A stretch of 64,000 nt of DNA, taken from positions 558,001 to 622,000 of the forward strand of contig CAWIOS010000012.1 of assembly GCA_963837815.1 (NCBI GenBank). The letters run 5' to 3'. The notes under the pieces are model-generated. The model worked only from the letters and a program-made list of their open reading frames with translations, made no database searches and had not been told where the DNA came from. Within the stretch, counting starts at the first letter, position 1; every line of letters starts with the position of its first letter. The stretch is from Fen-1273 sp963837815 (lineage in GTDB: Bacteria; Bacteroidota; Ignavibacteria; UBA10030; UBA6906). The position numbers and the translations under genes were made by a program. This document shows positions 35,079 through 43,992 of the stretch, in pieces.

Positions 35079-38000
35079 TCACCTCCCGGGAATCCGCCCG
35101 GCGCGGCCGCCCCTGAACAGGCGGTAGATGAGGGGGAGCGCGAAGAAGAGGAGCAGGCTCGAAAGGGAGAAACCGCCGATCACCGCGATCGCAAGCGGCT
35201 GCTGCATTTGCGCCCCGGCGCCCATGCCGAGGGAGAGGGGGAGCAGCGCAAAGACCGCCGCAAGCGCCGTCATGATGATCGGCCGCGTGCGCATGCGCGC
35301 GGCGCGGACGAGCGCGTCATCAAGCGGCACGCCGCCGGCCGTGAGATTCTTCACGTTGTGCATGACGAATATGGCGTTTTCGGCGACGATCCCGATGATG
35401 AGGATGATCCCGACAAAGCTCGAAATGTTGAACGTCACCCCTGTCAGCCAGAGCGCGCCGAACACGCCGAGGAGCGAGAGGACGTTGACGACCAGTATGG
35501 AAAGCGGCACCGCAAACTCTCCGAACTCGAAGAGCAGCACGATGAAGACGAGCGCGACCGCCGCCAGCGTCACAAGGAGCAAACCGCGGAACGAATCCTG
35601 CTGCGTCCGGTACACCCCCCCGTAGATCACGGACACGCCGGGGGGAAGGACGAGCTCCTTCGCGAGCTTCACCTTGATATCGTCCACGGTCCGCCCCAGA
35701 TCCCTCCCTTCGATTCTCGCCGTCACCGCCACGAACTGGCGGAGCCCTTCGCGGTCGATCTCCGACTGCCCCCCCGTCATCTCCACCGCGGCGACGGTCC
35801 CCAGCGGGACAGGGCTCCCCGCGGGGGACATGAGACGTATCGACCTGATCCTGTCAATGTCCGTCCGATAGGGATCCGGGAAGCGTACGCGTATCCCGAT
35901 GATCTTCTCCCCTTTCTGGATCGTGCTCTCGGTGGAGCCGTGTATCATGGCCCCGAGCTGCTCCTGGACGTCCGTCACGGTCATCCCGGCGAGCGAAGCA
36001 CGGAGCGGATCGACCCGGACGACAAGCGAGGGACCCGAGATGACGATGCCGTCGAACGCGTCGACGACGCCGGGGACCCCTGCGATGAGCGTCCTGACCT
36101 CCCGCGCTTTTGCCTGGAGAATGTTCTGATCCGCGCCGAATATCTTGATTTCGACGGGGGAGGGGTTGTTCGTCAGATCGCCGATGACGTCCATCATGAG
36201 CTGGCCGAAATCGACGCGGAGCGACGGTTCCGATTCAGCGATCCTGTCACGCGCTTCCGCGATGATCTCCCAGATCGTCCGTGTCCGCACGGATTTCAGC
36301 TTCACGAGAAAATCCCCCGTGTTGGGCTCCGTGAGGAAGAATCCCATCTGCGTCCCCGTCCTCCGTGAATAGGATTCCACCTCCGGAATCTCCATGAGCA
36401 TCCGCTCGACCTTCATAAGCACCCTGTCCGTCTCCTCCAGCGACGTCCCCGGGGGGGTGGCATAGTCGAGCACGAACGTCCCTTCGTCCATCCCGGGCAT
36501 GAAATCGTTCCCGATGTGGCTGTACAGCCAGTAGGTCCCGGCGACGATGAGAACGGACGCAGGGATGACGACCCACCGGACCGCCAGCAGGCGCGCCAGC
36601 ACCCGCCCGTACCACTCCCCAAGCGCCGAGCGGCGGCCGTGACGCGCAACCTCGCGGGCGACGTCCGATTCGCGAATGACGCAGGAGGCGAGGAGGGGCG
36701 CCAGCGTGATTGAAAACAGGAACGAGATCAGGAGCGCGAACACCATCGTGACGGAGAGCGACGCGAAGAACGCCCCCGTCACGCCCCCCAGGAACGCCAG
36801 GGGGATGTGTATCACGATCGTGCTCGCGGTTGACCCGATGACGGCGCTCATCAGCTCTTTGAGCGAGGTTCCCGCAATCGTGAACAGGTTCCCCCCGGAC
36901 ACCCCCCCCTCCTTCCGCGCAACAAAATGGGCGAATATGTTCTCCAGGATCACGATCGAATCGTCGATGATCAGCCCCACGGCCGCCGCGATCCCGCCGA
37001 GCGTCATGATGTTTATCGTCTTGCCGACGACCACAAGGCAGACGATCGTCGATGCGATCGTGACCGGGACGACAAGCGCGATCACGATCGCCACCCGCCA
37101 GCTCCGGAGAAACACGAGCAGGACGACCATCGCGAGGGCGATGCCGACGATGATGCTGTCGCGCGTGCTGTGGATCGAACTCTCGATGAAGCTGCTCTGG
37201 TCGTACCAGTTTTCGAAACGGACCCCCGCGGGGAGCTTCAGCGCCTGCAGCGTACGTACGACGTCGTTGCCGATCTGCACCGTGCTCCCCGTCGGCTGCT
37301 TCATCACGTTGACGAGCACCGCCTCGCGGCCGTGGGCCGTCGTCCGGATGTACTTATCTGCAACGGAGGGGGTGACATCCGCCAGGTCGCCCACACGCAC
37401 GGGGACGCCGTCCCTGACCGCCACGACGCATGCGCCGATATCCGCCGACGTCCTGTAGAGCCCCGAGACCAGAGAGAGATAGAGTTCGTAGTTGTTTTCC
37501 ACGAGCCCCGCAGAGGCGACAAGGTTCGCCTTCTGTATCGCGTCGGCAACCTGGCGTATGTCGAGCCTGTAGGCGGCCAGTTTGTCCGGCGCGACCGTCA
37601 CGCGGAACTCCCGCGTGTCGCCCCCCGCCACCTCGACTCGCGCGACCCCGCCGACGCGCATCAGCGCCGGCCGGATCTGGTACAGCGCGATGTCCCGGAG
37701 GTCGACGAGGCTGACGGAATCGGACGAGAGGCTGTACCCGAGTATGGGGACAACCGACACCTGCATTTGCTCCGTCTGTATCGTCGCGCGCGGGGGGAGG
37801 GCGGAGCGGATGTTGGCGATCCTCCCCTGGAGGAGCTGGAGCGTCTGCTGGACGTCCGTTCCCCAGTCCAGGTTGACGGAAATCTCGGTGGAGCCCCTGC
37901 CGGTGATGGAGCGGACGATCCTGACGCCGGGGACGGAGCTCGCCGTTTCCTCGAGCGGCTTCGTCACTTCGATCATCATCCGCTCAGCGGGCTCCTCCCC

Positions 38001-38153
38001 GTTGTCGGCGAGCATCACGATGCGCGGGAACGTGACGTCGGGAAAGAGGGAGACGGGCATCTGCTGGAGGAGGGCCACCCCGGACGCGGCAAGGACCGCG
38101 ACGGTAAAGAGAATGGCCCGCGCGTGGAGGCGGACGTACGCGAACAGTGTCAT
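35079..38153 (-). CDS. RND-family efflux pump (HAE1-like)
   Basis: A 1024-residue inner-membrane pump with the two-fold RND layout: a span near residue 12-30, a large periplasmic loop, helices 2-6, and the whole repeated. GLIIDDSIVILEN in helix 4 carries the paired aspartates used for proton relay in drug and lipid exporters, rather than the single-Asp arrangement of CzcA metal pumps. ATG 38153 (MTLFAYVRLHAR) gives the usual start; about 80 upstream codons in frame belong to the adaptor gene. It is the third gene of a TolC-adaptor-RND operon. Confidence 0.92.
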   Translation of the reverse strand: MTLFAYVRLHARAILFTVAVLAASGVALLQQMPVSLFPDVTFPRIVMLADNGEEPAERMMIEVTKPLEETASSVPGVRIVRSITGRGSTEISVNLDWGTDVQQTLQLLQGRIANIRSALPPRATIQTEQMQVSVVPILGYSLSSDSVSLVDLRDIALYQIRPALMRVGGVARVEVAGGDTREFRVTVAPDKLAAYRLDIRQVADAIQKANLVASAGLVENNYELYLSLVSGLYRTSADIGACVVAVRDGVPVRVGDLADVTPSVADKYIRTTAHGREAVLVNVMKQPTGSTVQIGNDVVRTLQALKLPAGVRFENWYDQSSFIESSIHSTRDSIIVGIALAMVVLLVFLRSWRVAIVIALVVPVTIASTIVCLVVVGKTINIMTLGGIAAAVGLIIDDSIVILENIFAHFVARKEGGVSGGNLFTIAGTSLKELMSAVIGSTASTIVIHIPLAFLGGVTGAFFASLSVTMVFALLISFLFSITLAPLLASCVIRESDVAREVARHGRRSALGEWYGRVLARLLAVRWVVIPASVLIVAGTYWLYSHIGNDFMPGMDEGTFVLDYATPPGTSLEETDRVLMKVERMLMEIPEVESYSRRTGTQMGFFLTEPNTGDFLVKLKSVRTRTIWEIIAEARDRIAESEPSLRVDFGQLMMDVIGDLTNNPSPVEIKIFGADQNILQAKAREVRTLIAGVPGVVDAFDGIVISGPSLVVRVDPLRASLAGMTVTDVQEQLGAMIHGSTESTIQKGEKIIGIRVRFPDPYRTDIDRIRSIRLMSPAGSPVPLGTVAAVEMTGGQSEIDREGLRQFVAVTARIEGRDLGRTVDDIKVKLAKELVLPPGVSVIYGGVYRTQQDSFRGLLLVTLAAVALVFIVLLFEFGEFAVPLSILVVNVLSLLGVFGALWLTGVTFNISSFVGIILIIGIVAENAIFVMHNVKNLTAGGVPLDDALVRAARMRTRPIIMTALAAVFALLPLSLGMGAGAQMQQPLAIAVIGGFSLSSLLLFFALPLIYRLFRGGRAGRIPGR

Positions 38154-38160
38154 CGGCGTC

Positions 38161-39165
38161 CTATTCCCCCGGGGCGATGCGCGTGGAATCGGCAAGCGCG
38201 TAGTTCCCCTCCACGACGACGCGCGTTCCGGGGAGGAGCCCGCGGGCCGACACTTCGGCGGTCGAGTCGGTCCGCGCGCCGACTTCGACCGGAACGATCC
38301 TGGCGAGGGAATCGGCGGTCGCGACGACGACGGTATACGCATCCGTCTCGTCGTTGCGCAGGAGCGCCGGCTTCGGGACGATGAGCACACCCGCATGGCG
38401 CCCCGTAACGATCCGCGCGACGCCGCTCATGTCGCTCCTGAGGAGAATCATCCTCCGGGCATCGCCGCCGGCGAACCCGATCCTGACCCGGACGGACTGG
38501 CTCCCGGGATCGGACCGCGGATTGACGGCGTCAACGTGCGCGCCGAAGATCTCACCGGGAAGAGCCTGGAACGATACGGCGGCCCGCTCCCCCTGATGCA
38601 CCGCCGCAATGTCGCTCAGGGGGACATCGGCGACAAAGATGAGCGTCGTGAGGTCGACGACGGACATCAATTCTGCGTTTTCGGCGACAAGCTCCCCCCG
38701 GGTGGCGCTCCTCGTGGCGACGACGCCGTCCGTCGTCGACACAACGTCGAGATTGTTCTGCGCGGCAAGGGCGAGATCCATCGCCCGCTTTGCCTCGCCC
38801 CGCTCCCCTTCCGTTACTGCGGCACGGAGGAGCGCCCGGGCCCCGGTGATCGCGGCCCGGGTCTCCTTCGGCTGTATGACGGCAAGGACGTCCCCGCGGC
38901 GCACCCGGGTCCCCTCCAGGACTTTTACCGAGAGGAGTGTCCCCGCGATCGGCGCGATGATCTTCTCCTTGTGGAGGGCGTCGGTGCTCCCCGTGGCGGT
39001 CACAACGGTTTCCATGTCCCCCCGGACCACGGGCGCGGTCTTCACCGCGACAACCGCGGCAGCCGCGGAGGACTCCTCATCCTCAGCCCCGCCCCGACGG
39101 CCCGTGCAGCCCGAAAGCGCACAGCACGCAAGCGTCATACAGAGCAGGCGGCATTGAAGGTTCAT
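38161..39165 (-). CDS. RND periplasmic adaptor, lipoprotein
   Basis: A 334-residue membrane fusion protein with a lipoprotein signal (CALSGC, lipidated Cys20). The lipoyl-like halves are KEKIIAPIAGTLLSVKVLEGTRV and VVSTTDGVVATRSATRGELV, joined by a short hairpin, followed by a beta-barrel domain. It connects the RND pump 7 bases downstream with the TolC protein 11 bases upstream. Confidence 0.9.
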   Translation of the reverse strand: MNLQCRLLCMTLACCALSGCTGRRGGAEDEESSAAAAVVAVKTAPVVRGDMETVVTATGSTDALHKEKIIAPIAGTLLSVKVLEGTRVRRGDVLAVIQPKETRAAITGARALLRAAVTEGERGEAKRAMDLALAAQNNLDVVSTTDGVVATRSATRGELVAENAELMSVVDLTTLIFVADVPLSDIAAVHQGERAAVSFQALPGEIFGAHVDAVNPRSDPGSQSVRVRIGFAGGDARRMILLRSDMSGVARIVTGRHAGVLIVPKPALLRNDETDAYTVVVATADSLARIVPVEVGARTDSTAEVSARGLLPGTRVVVEGNYALADSTRIAPGE

Positions 39166-39176
39166 CGTTTCCCCTC

Positions 39177-40475
39177 TCAGTGGGCGTTCAGGCGTTCGAT
39201 CCTGGCCTCGCAGGCGCGGATATCCTGAAGTGCCTGGAGCTCAGCGACACGCGCGTCGGTCAGCGACTGCTGCGCCGAGAGCACTTCAATAGACAGTGAA
39301 GCACCTGCCGCAAATTTCGATTTTGTCAGCAAGAAGTTGTCCCGGGCCTTCAACAGGTTATCCCGGAGGACGCCGAGTCGCTCCCTGGCCCCGGCGATCC
39401 GGATGCGGAGACGCAGCGCATCCGAGGCAATGGAGCGCCTGAGGATCTCCATCCGGTTGCGGAGGTCATCCGTGGCGACTTCCTTCTGCTCCGCGCGGAG
39501 CCCCGTCGCGCCCCAGTTGAGTATCGGGAACTGCAGGGCCAGGCCCACCTCGTACCCGAGGCCGTTCAGGCGCTCCGAGGAGGGGAGGCGGAAATTGTCC
39601 CCCGACGCGAGATAGCCCGCGTCGGCAAAGAGCGAGACGTCGGGGAGCCGCTCGTGCCTCGTGATATCCTCGTCGATCATGCTGTGACGGACGAGCATGC
39701 CGGCGACGTTCATGTCGAGCGTCCCGGCGGGGTCGACCGGGGCGGACGCGCCGGAATCGTTCGCGGAGCCGGCAGACTCCTCGAGAGAGCCCGCAATGCG
39801 GACCGACGTGTCGGGCGGAACGCCCATCGTCTCCTCGAGCGCGACAAGCGCGCCCGCGGACTCCTCGCGTGCCTTTGCGAGCGCAAGGCGCGCACCTGAG
39901 GCCTGGATTTCTGTTTTGAGAATGTCCGTCGCGCCGGCGCTCCCCGCGCTGTACAGCCGCCGGAGGAGGCCGAGGTATGCCTCGAGCTGATCCACGCTCT
40001 CCTTCTGAAGGCCCACTTCGGCCCGGGCCCTCAGGGACTCGTAGAATCCCAGCTTCACGGCAAGCGCGAGATCGAGCGCGGCGAGCCGCCGTTCGCTCCC
40101 CAGCCGTTCAATGTCGAGCGAAAACTGGTCGGATTTGAGCGAACGAACACCCGAATCGTAGACGGACTCGCGGACGGCGACGAGCCCTCTTACCTCTCCC
40201 CCGTCGGTGATCGCAGGATCATACCCGTACCTCGGGGGAACCGGAACGTATATGCCGTCGACCACCGCCTGGATCTGCGGCAGGACCGTCGTCAGGAGCT
40301 CGGACCGGGCGAGCGACGCGGAACGGACGGCATTGTCCGCCGAGCGGAGCGCCGGGCTGTTCGCCAGCGCGATGACGAGGCAGCTGTCAAGCGTGAGCGG
40401 CCCCTGGGCCGGAGCGGCCCCGGGAAAGCCGAAGAGAACGCAGGGAAGAAACGTGAGAAGGCCGAACCGGTTCAT
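39177..40475 (-). CDS. TolC-family outer-membrane channel of the RND system
   Basis: A 432-residue outer-membrane factor with a signal peptide (GLLTFLPCVLFGFPGAAPAQ) and the doubled alpha-hairpin of TolC proteins (LDSCLVIALANSPALRSA early, LSIEVLSAQQSLTDARVAEL late). ATG 40475 was chosen for the signal peptide; the frame stays open to 40688 through promoter-like DNA. It is the first gene of the TolC-adaptor-RND operon. Confidence 0.9.
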   Translation of the reverse strand: MNRFGLLTFLPCVLFGFPGAAPAQGPLTLDSCLVIALANSPALRSADNAVRSASLARSELLTTVLPQIQAVVDGIYVPVPPRYGYDPAITDGGEVRGLVAVRESVYDSGVRSLKSDQFSLDIERLGSERRLAALDLALAVKLGFYESLRARAEVGLQKESVDQLEAYLGLLRRLYSAGSAGATDILKTEIQASGARLALAKAREESAGALVALEETMGVPPDTSVRIAGSLEESAGSANDSGASAPVDPAGTLDMNVAGMLVRHSMIDEDITRHERLPDVSLFADAGYLASGDNFRLPSSERLNGLGYEVGLALQFPILNWGATGLRAEQKEVATDDLRNRMEILRRSIASDALRLRIRIAGARERLGVLRDNLLKARDNFLLTKSKFAAGASLSIEVLSAQQSLTDARVAELQALQDIRACEARIERLNAH

Positions 40476-40808
40476 TCGTAATGAGCGGCAGAGCGTGCGC
40501 ACCGGGGTGAATCGTATAATATACGCCGGAAACATGAGAGGAGCGAGAAAAGGGGGAGAATCTGAAATGTTCAGATGAAGCAAGAAACGATTCCGGAGGG
40601 CCAAAATCAACCACATGGCTGAATCTGTTCTCCCGCGGAAGGAGCGGACTCCCCGGATGCCTGCCAGGCGCCTCTTTTCCCGGCTCACCGCAGAGACCGG
40701 TCCGGCATCCTTTTTGGAGTGTCATCCCGCAGGGAAGGAGCATCACGGGCACCAGCGCGCGTGCGGGGAGATTCCCCTTCACATGTGAAATACTCCGGCG
40801 GGCACAGC
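40476..40808. other. Divergent gap between the RND operon and ppk2, with an AT-rich promoter-like box
   Basis: A 333-base gap with no accepted gene. It contains GTATA-A-TATAC at 40514-40524, an AT-rich near-palindrome about 40 bases upstream of the TolC start, which could serve as a -10 region or small operator for the minus-strand efflux operon. The right part (40719-40808) continues the ppk2 frame but reads as an unlikely Arg/Ser-rich N-terminal extension. No RNA gene or repeat was seen. Confidence 0.4.
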
Positions 40809-41645
40809 ATGTCGCATGACATCGCATTAAAAAAACGCAGCGTGCAGGGGGATCGCCGGACGCAGAAGGCGGCTCTCGATAAACACGAGTACAACAAGGC
40901 TCTCGGGATTCTCCAGGCGGAGCTCGTCAGGCTGCAGGGATGGATCGTGCGGAAGGGGCTGAGGGTCGTCGTGCTCTTCGAAGGCCGCGATGCCGCGGGG
41001 AAAGGGGGCGTGATCAAGCGCATCACACAGCGGATGAACCCGCGCGTGTGCAGAGTTGTCGCGCTGGGGACACCGACCGAGCGCGAACGGACCCAGTGGT
41101 ATTTCGCCCGATACGTCGCTCATCTCCCGTCTGCGGGTGAAATGGTCCTCTACGACCGGAGCTGGTACAATCGTGCCGGCGTCGAACGCGTGATGGGCTT
41201 CTGCACCGAGGCGGAGACATCCGAGTTCTTCCGTTCCTGTCCGGAATTCGAGTGCCTGCTCATGCGCGAAGGGATCATTCTCATCAAGTACTGGTTTTCC
41301 GTAAGCGACGAGGAACAGGAACGGCGGTTCAAAGACCGCATCGATGATCCCACAAAACGCTGGAAGCTCAGCGCGATGGATCTGGAGTCCCGTTCGCGCT
41401 GGATAGAGTACTCCAGAGCGAAGGACGAGATGTTTGCCCGCACGGATACCAGACAGTCCCCGTGGTATGTCGTCGACGCAGACGATAAAAGGCGGGCCCG
41501 CCTGAACTGCATTCACCATTTGCTCAGCCTGATCCCTCACAAAGACCTCACGCCGAGGGCCCCGGTCCTGGCCCCGAGAGCGAAGGCAACAGGCTATGTT
41601 CGCCCCCCGATCGACACGCAGACATTTGTTCCGGAAGTCTATTAG
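40809..41645 (+). CDS. ppk2: Polyphosphate kinase 2 (single-domain PPK2)
   Basis: A 278-residue cytoplasmic kinase that transfers phosphate between polyphosphate and nucleotides. The Walker A segment is FEGRDAAGKGG (57-67) and the lid/Walker B motif YDRSWYNR is at 115-122; both are diagnostic of PPK2. KYWFSVSDEEQERRF follows. The single domain and length suggest the class I type that favours nucleoside diphosphates. ATG 40809 (MSHDIALKK) is preferred over 40719. It is monocistronic and converges with the DUF4404 gene. Confidence 0.93.
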   Translation: MSHDIALKKRSVQGDRRTQKAALDKHEYNKALGILQAELVRLQGWIVRKGLRVVVLFEGRDAAGKGGVIKRITQRMNPRVCRVVALGTPTERERTQWYFARYVAHLPSAGEMVLYDRSWYNRAGVERVMGFCTEAETSEFFRSCPEFECLLMREGIILIKYWFSVSDEEQERRFKDRIDDPTKRWKLSAMDLESRSRWIEYSRAKDEMFARTDTRQSPWYVVDADDKRRARLNCIHHLLSLIPHKDLTPRAPVLAPRAKATGYVRPPIDTQTFVPEVY

Positions 41646-41707
41646 AATCAGGGAACGCGGCCCGGGACGACACTGCATGGGATCCGCGCGGCGATACTCT
41701 ATACGGT

Positions 41708-42040
41708 TCAGATCCCCAGGTTCGCGAGCATTGTGCAGATCGCGTTCACCTGTGTCACCAGACGGGGGTGCGAGACCTCGAATCCCCTTGCCGATTCCTC
41801 AAGTCCGGCAAGCGAGAGCCTGAGAAGCTCGGGGTTCTTTTCCCGCCGGGTCGCTTCATGCGCGGAGCGGTCGATGAATCCCGTGATGCTTTCAGCATGC
41901 TCCGCGCGCGTCTTCGCAAGGTTCGTGATCTCCGATTTCAACGTTGCCACGAGCGCCAGGAGCTCGCTCCTGTTCTTTCCCGGAATCGCGTCAGCGGACG
42001 ATATCCGGGATTCGATTTTCCGAATCGTCTCTTCGATCAT
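41708..42040 (-). CDS. DUF4404-like small protein
   Basis: A 110-residue helical cytoplasmic protein. MIEETIRKIESRI at the start and FEVSHPRLVTQVNAICTMLANLGI at the end match what I recall of the DUF4404 pattern. ATG 42040 is preceded by GGGGGAAG and overlaps the stop of the next gene upstream by ATGA. The frame reaches back to 42091 inside that gene, which was not used. Function is unknown; it is co-transcribed with the sigma-factor gene. Confidence 0.7.
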   Translation of the reverse strand: MIEETIRKIESRISSADAIPGKNRSELLALVATLKSEITNLAKTRAEHAESITGFIDRSAHEATRREKNPELLRLSLAGLEESARGFEVSHPRLVTQVNAICTMLANLGI

Positions 42041-42387
42041 GCTTCCCCCCTCACGCCCGGTTCCGGCCCGTGCCCGCACCCCATGTGCCACCCGGCACGG
42101 AATTTTTCCCGCTCTTCAGGCGTCATCGACTCAAGCTTCTTCTCGAAATGGCGTCTCCAGCGCTCCCGCCTCCAGCCGTGGCCGTACCGCCACGGGCTCC
42201 ACCCGCGGAGGAGTATATGCGCCAGGAGCATCAGCGCGATCGACTGGCCGAACGTGATCGCCGGACCGTGGAACAGATCGGGGACTGTCGCGTTCCAGAG
42301 GAACATGACGACGCCCCCGAACACCACGACCGCCGCGGCAGCAATGCCGAGAAAGAGAAATGCCCTTCCTATCCACCACTTCTTCAT
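42037..42387 (-). CDS. Small membrane protein with a charged cytoplasmic tail
   Basis: A 116-residue protein with two predicted spans (about 9-30 and 45-62) and a basic, Trp/Arg-rich tail (WSPWRYGHGWRRERWRRHF) followed by a motif reading LESMTPEEREKFRAG. It sits between an ECF sigma factor (59 bases upstream) and the DUF4404 gene (ATGA overlap). By position it could act as a membrane anti-sigma or sensor partner, but it lacks a recognisable zinc-type anti-sigma motif. No family name is offered. Confidence 0.65.
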   Translation of the reverse strand: MKKWWIGRAFLFLGIAAAAVVVFGGVVMFLWNATVPDLFHGPAITFGQSIALMLLAHILLRGWSPWRYGHGWRRERWRRHFEKKLESMTPEEREKFRAGWHMGCGHGPEPGVRGEA

Positions 42388-42446
42388 TGTGATTCCTTTC
42401 CTGTCTGTGATTGCATTGCGAACAATTCGTCCGTGCGCCGGACCTT

Positions 42447-42977
42447 TCAGCCCGAAACCTCACGGAACAGATCCTCAAGACGGCGGCGGAGATACTGGAC
42501 CGCGTAGCGCTTGCGCGAGAGAAGCGTGTTGAGCGGCTCTCCCGTGATCTCGCGGATTTCATTGAAACTCCGTCCCTCGATCTCGTGCATTACAAAAACC
42601 TCCCGCTGCTTCTCGGGAAGTTCATCCAGGGCGTCTGCAAGCTCCTCGGCGATGACCTCCCTGTCGTACCCCGCGTCAGTCCCTTCCACGGTCGAGGGGA
42701 GCACCTCCGCGAGCGTCACCGGCGTGCCGTCCAGAGCCTCATCGAGAGACCTGTCGGCCGGACGCCTCCGCCTGTACCAGTCGATGATCTTGTTGCGCGC
42801 GACGGTGAAGAGCCACCCCGTCATCTGTTCCAGCGGCTCGGTGACGCTGTAGCTCGTCAGAAGCTGGTAGAAGACGTCCTGCAGTATGTCCTCCGCCTGG
42901 CTGTCGCTGGCAACGCGCCTCCGGATGAAGGCGAGGAGCCTCCCCCGCTGACCTTCCGCGGCCTGCGCGATCCGCAT
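42447..42977 (-). CDS. ECF-type RNA polymerase sigma factor
   Basis: A 176-residue sigma-70-family ECF factor. Region 2 is seen in SQAEDILQDVFYQL and GWLFTVARNKIIDWYRRR. Region 4 is seen in LPEKQREVFVMHEIEGRSFNEI followed by the helix-turn-helix. It would direct polymerase to a set of stress or envelope genes. ATG 42977 gives a normal ECF length. The frame is open to 43085, and GTG 43010 is another option; no clear ribosome site decides. Two small genes follow in the operon. Confidence 0.85.
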   Translation of the reverse strand: MRIAQAAEGQRGRLLAFIRRRVASDSQAEDILQDVFYQLLTSYSVTEPLEQMTGWLFTVARNKIIDWYRRRRPADRSLDEALDGTPVTLAEVLPSTVEGTDAGYDREVIAEELADALDELPEKQREVFVMHEIEGRSFNEIREITGEPLNTLLSRKRYAVQYLRRRLEDLFREVSG

Positions 42978-43139
42978 GTTCCGTAGTAATGATTCCGCCG
43001 TGGCTTCCACTCCGGGTATCCTGATTTCTCCTCTAGTACGCAGGAGACGCAGGAATATTGTACGGGTGAAGGAACAGTCGTACATTTCCCAAAGATGAAG
43101 GCGGGATAAGGAGAGGGAATTCGCCCGGCATTCCTGCCT

Positions 43140-43532
43140 CTACGTCCAGAATATCTTCATCCCTCCCGGGCCGATCTGAACGTTCGGAGGGCGCATTTTC
43201 GTCAGTATACGCACCGCAGTCAGCCCCCCGGTCAACACGCACACCGCGCCGCCCCCCACGAGAAGCCCGAGCTTGCTCGTGGGCTCAGGATCCAGAAATG
43301 CCAGGACGACCATCGCCGCACCCGCGGCGCTCAGACCCACTGCAACCCCCACCGCCGACCACTCCCTGGGTGTGAGCTTCGCCTTCAGACCCATCGCGGC
43401 AAGCGTATCGACCGCGGGATCGATCCCCACCCTGGCGTCATCGACAAGAAACACGGGGGTCTTCTGCCTGTACGCCTTTGCAAGCTGCGTAAACCACCCC
43501 TCCTCGCTCGTCCGTATCTGGATCTCTTCCAT
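43140..43532 (-). CDS. Hypothetical two-span membrane protein
   Basis: A 130-residue protein. The first 60 residues look soluble and mixed alpha/beta (TPVFLVDDARVG). Two hydrophobic segments follow (SAVGVAVGLSAAGAAMVVLAF and LGLLVGGGAVCVLTGGLTAV), then a short tail. I do not recognise the family. It lies 13 bases after the next membrane-protein gene on the same strand, so it is likely part of the methyltransferase operon. Confidence 0.6.
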   Translation of the reverse strand: MEEIQIRTSEEGWFTQLAKAYRQKTPVFLVDDARVGIDPAVDTLAAMGLKAKLTPREWSAVGVAVGLSAAGAAMVVLAFLDPEPTSKLGLLVGGGAVCVLTGGLTAVRILTKMRPPNVQIGPGGMKIFWT

Positions 43533-43545
43533 GCATCCACCTCGC

Positions 43546-43992
43546 TCAGAATTTTGGGGGAAGCCCCGTGAATATGACGCCGCCGGACATATGAGGGAAA
43601 ATGAACATCGTCATGACAACGACGAAACCCAACCAGAGAGCCCCCAGGATGAAGCCCGCTGCACCCTTACGACCCCGCCGCCGGACGGCGAGACCCGATG
43701 CGACCCCTCCCGCGGCGAGGAGCGGAAGGAGCAGCAATCGCAGGCCGAACGCCGTAACAAGGAATGCCGACGTAACGAGAAAAGGAGCAAGAATCGCCAG
43801 ACCCGCACCCCAGGGAAATCGCGGCGTCCCGCGCGAGAAGACGAGACCCAGCACGAAAAAAAGAATCCCCGTCAGAAGGACGGCGATCTCCGCCGGGGCG
43901 GCAAAAAGGGCGCCCATGACGAGAAGCAGCGCCACAATCCCCGCGGCGGCGGGGAACAGAGGCTCGATCCCCGTGCGCGCGGACTCACCCAT
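43546..43992 (-). CDS. Hypothetical polytopic membrane protein
   Basis: A 148-residue, very hydrophobic protein with about four or five spans (e.g. AAAGIVALLLVMGALF, IAVLLTGILFFVLGLVF, and FILGALWLGFVVVMTMFIF near the end) and an Arg-rich loop (RRRGRKG) between spans. The start overlaps the methyltransferase stop by 8 bases. No family is recognised. Confidence 0.6.
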   Translation of the reverse strand: MGESARTGIEPLFPAAAGIVALLLVMGALFAAPAEIAVLLTGILFFVLGLVFSRGTPRFPWGAGLAILAPFLVTSAFLVTAFGLRLLLLPLLAAGGVASGLAVRRRGRKGAAGFILGALWLGFVVVMTMFIFPHMSGGVIFTGLPPKF

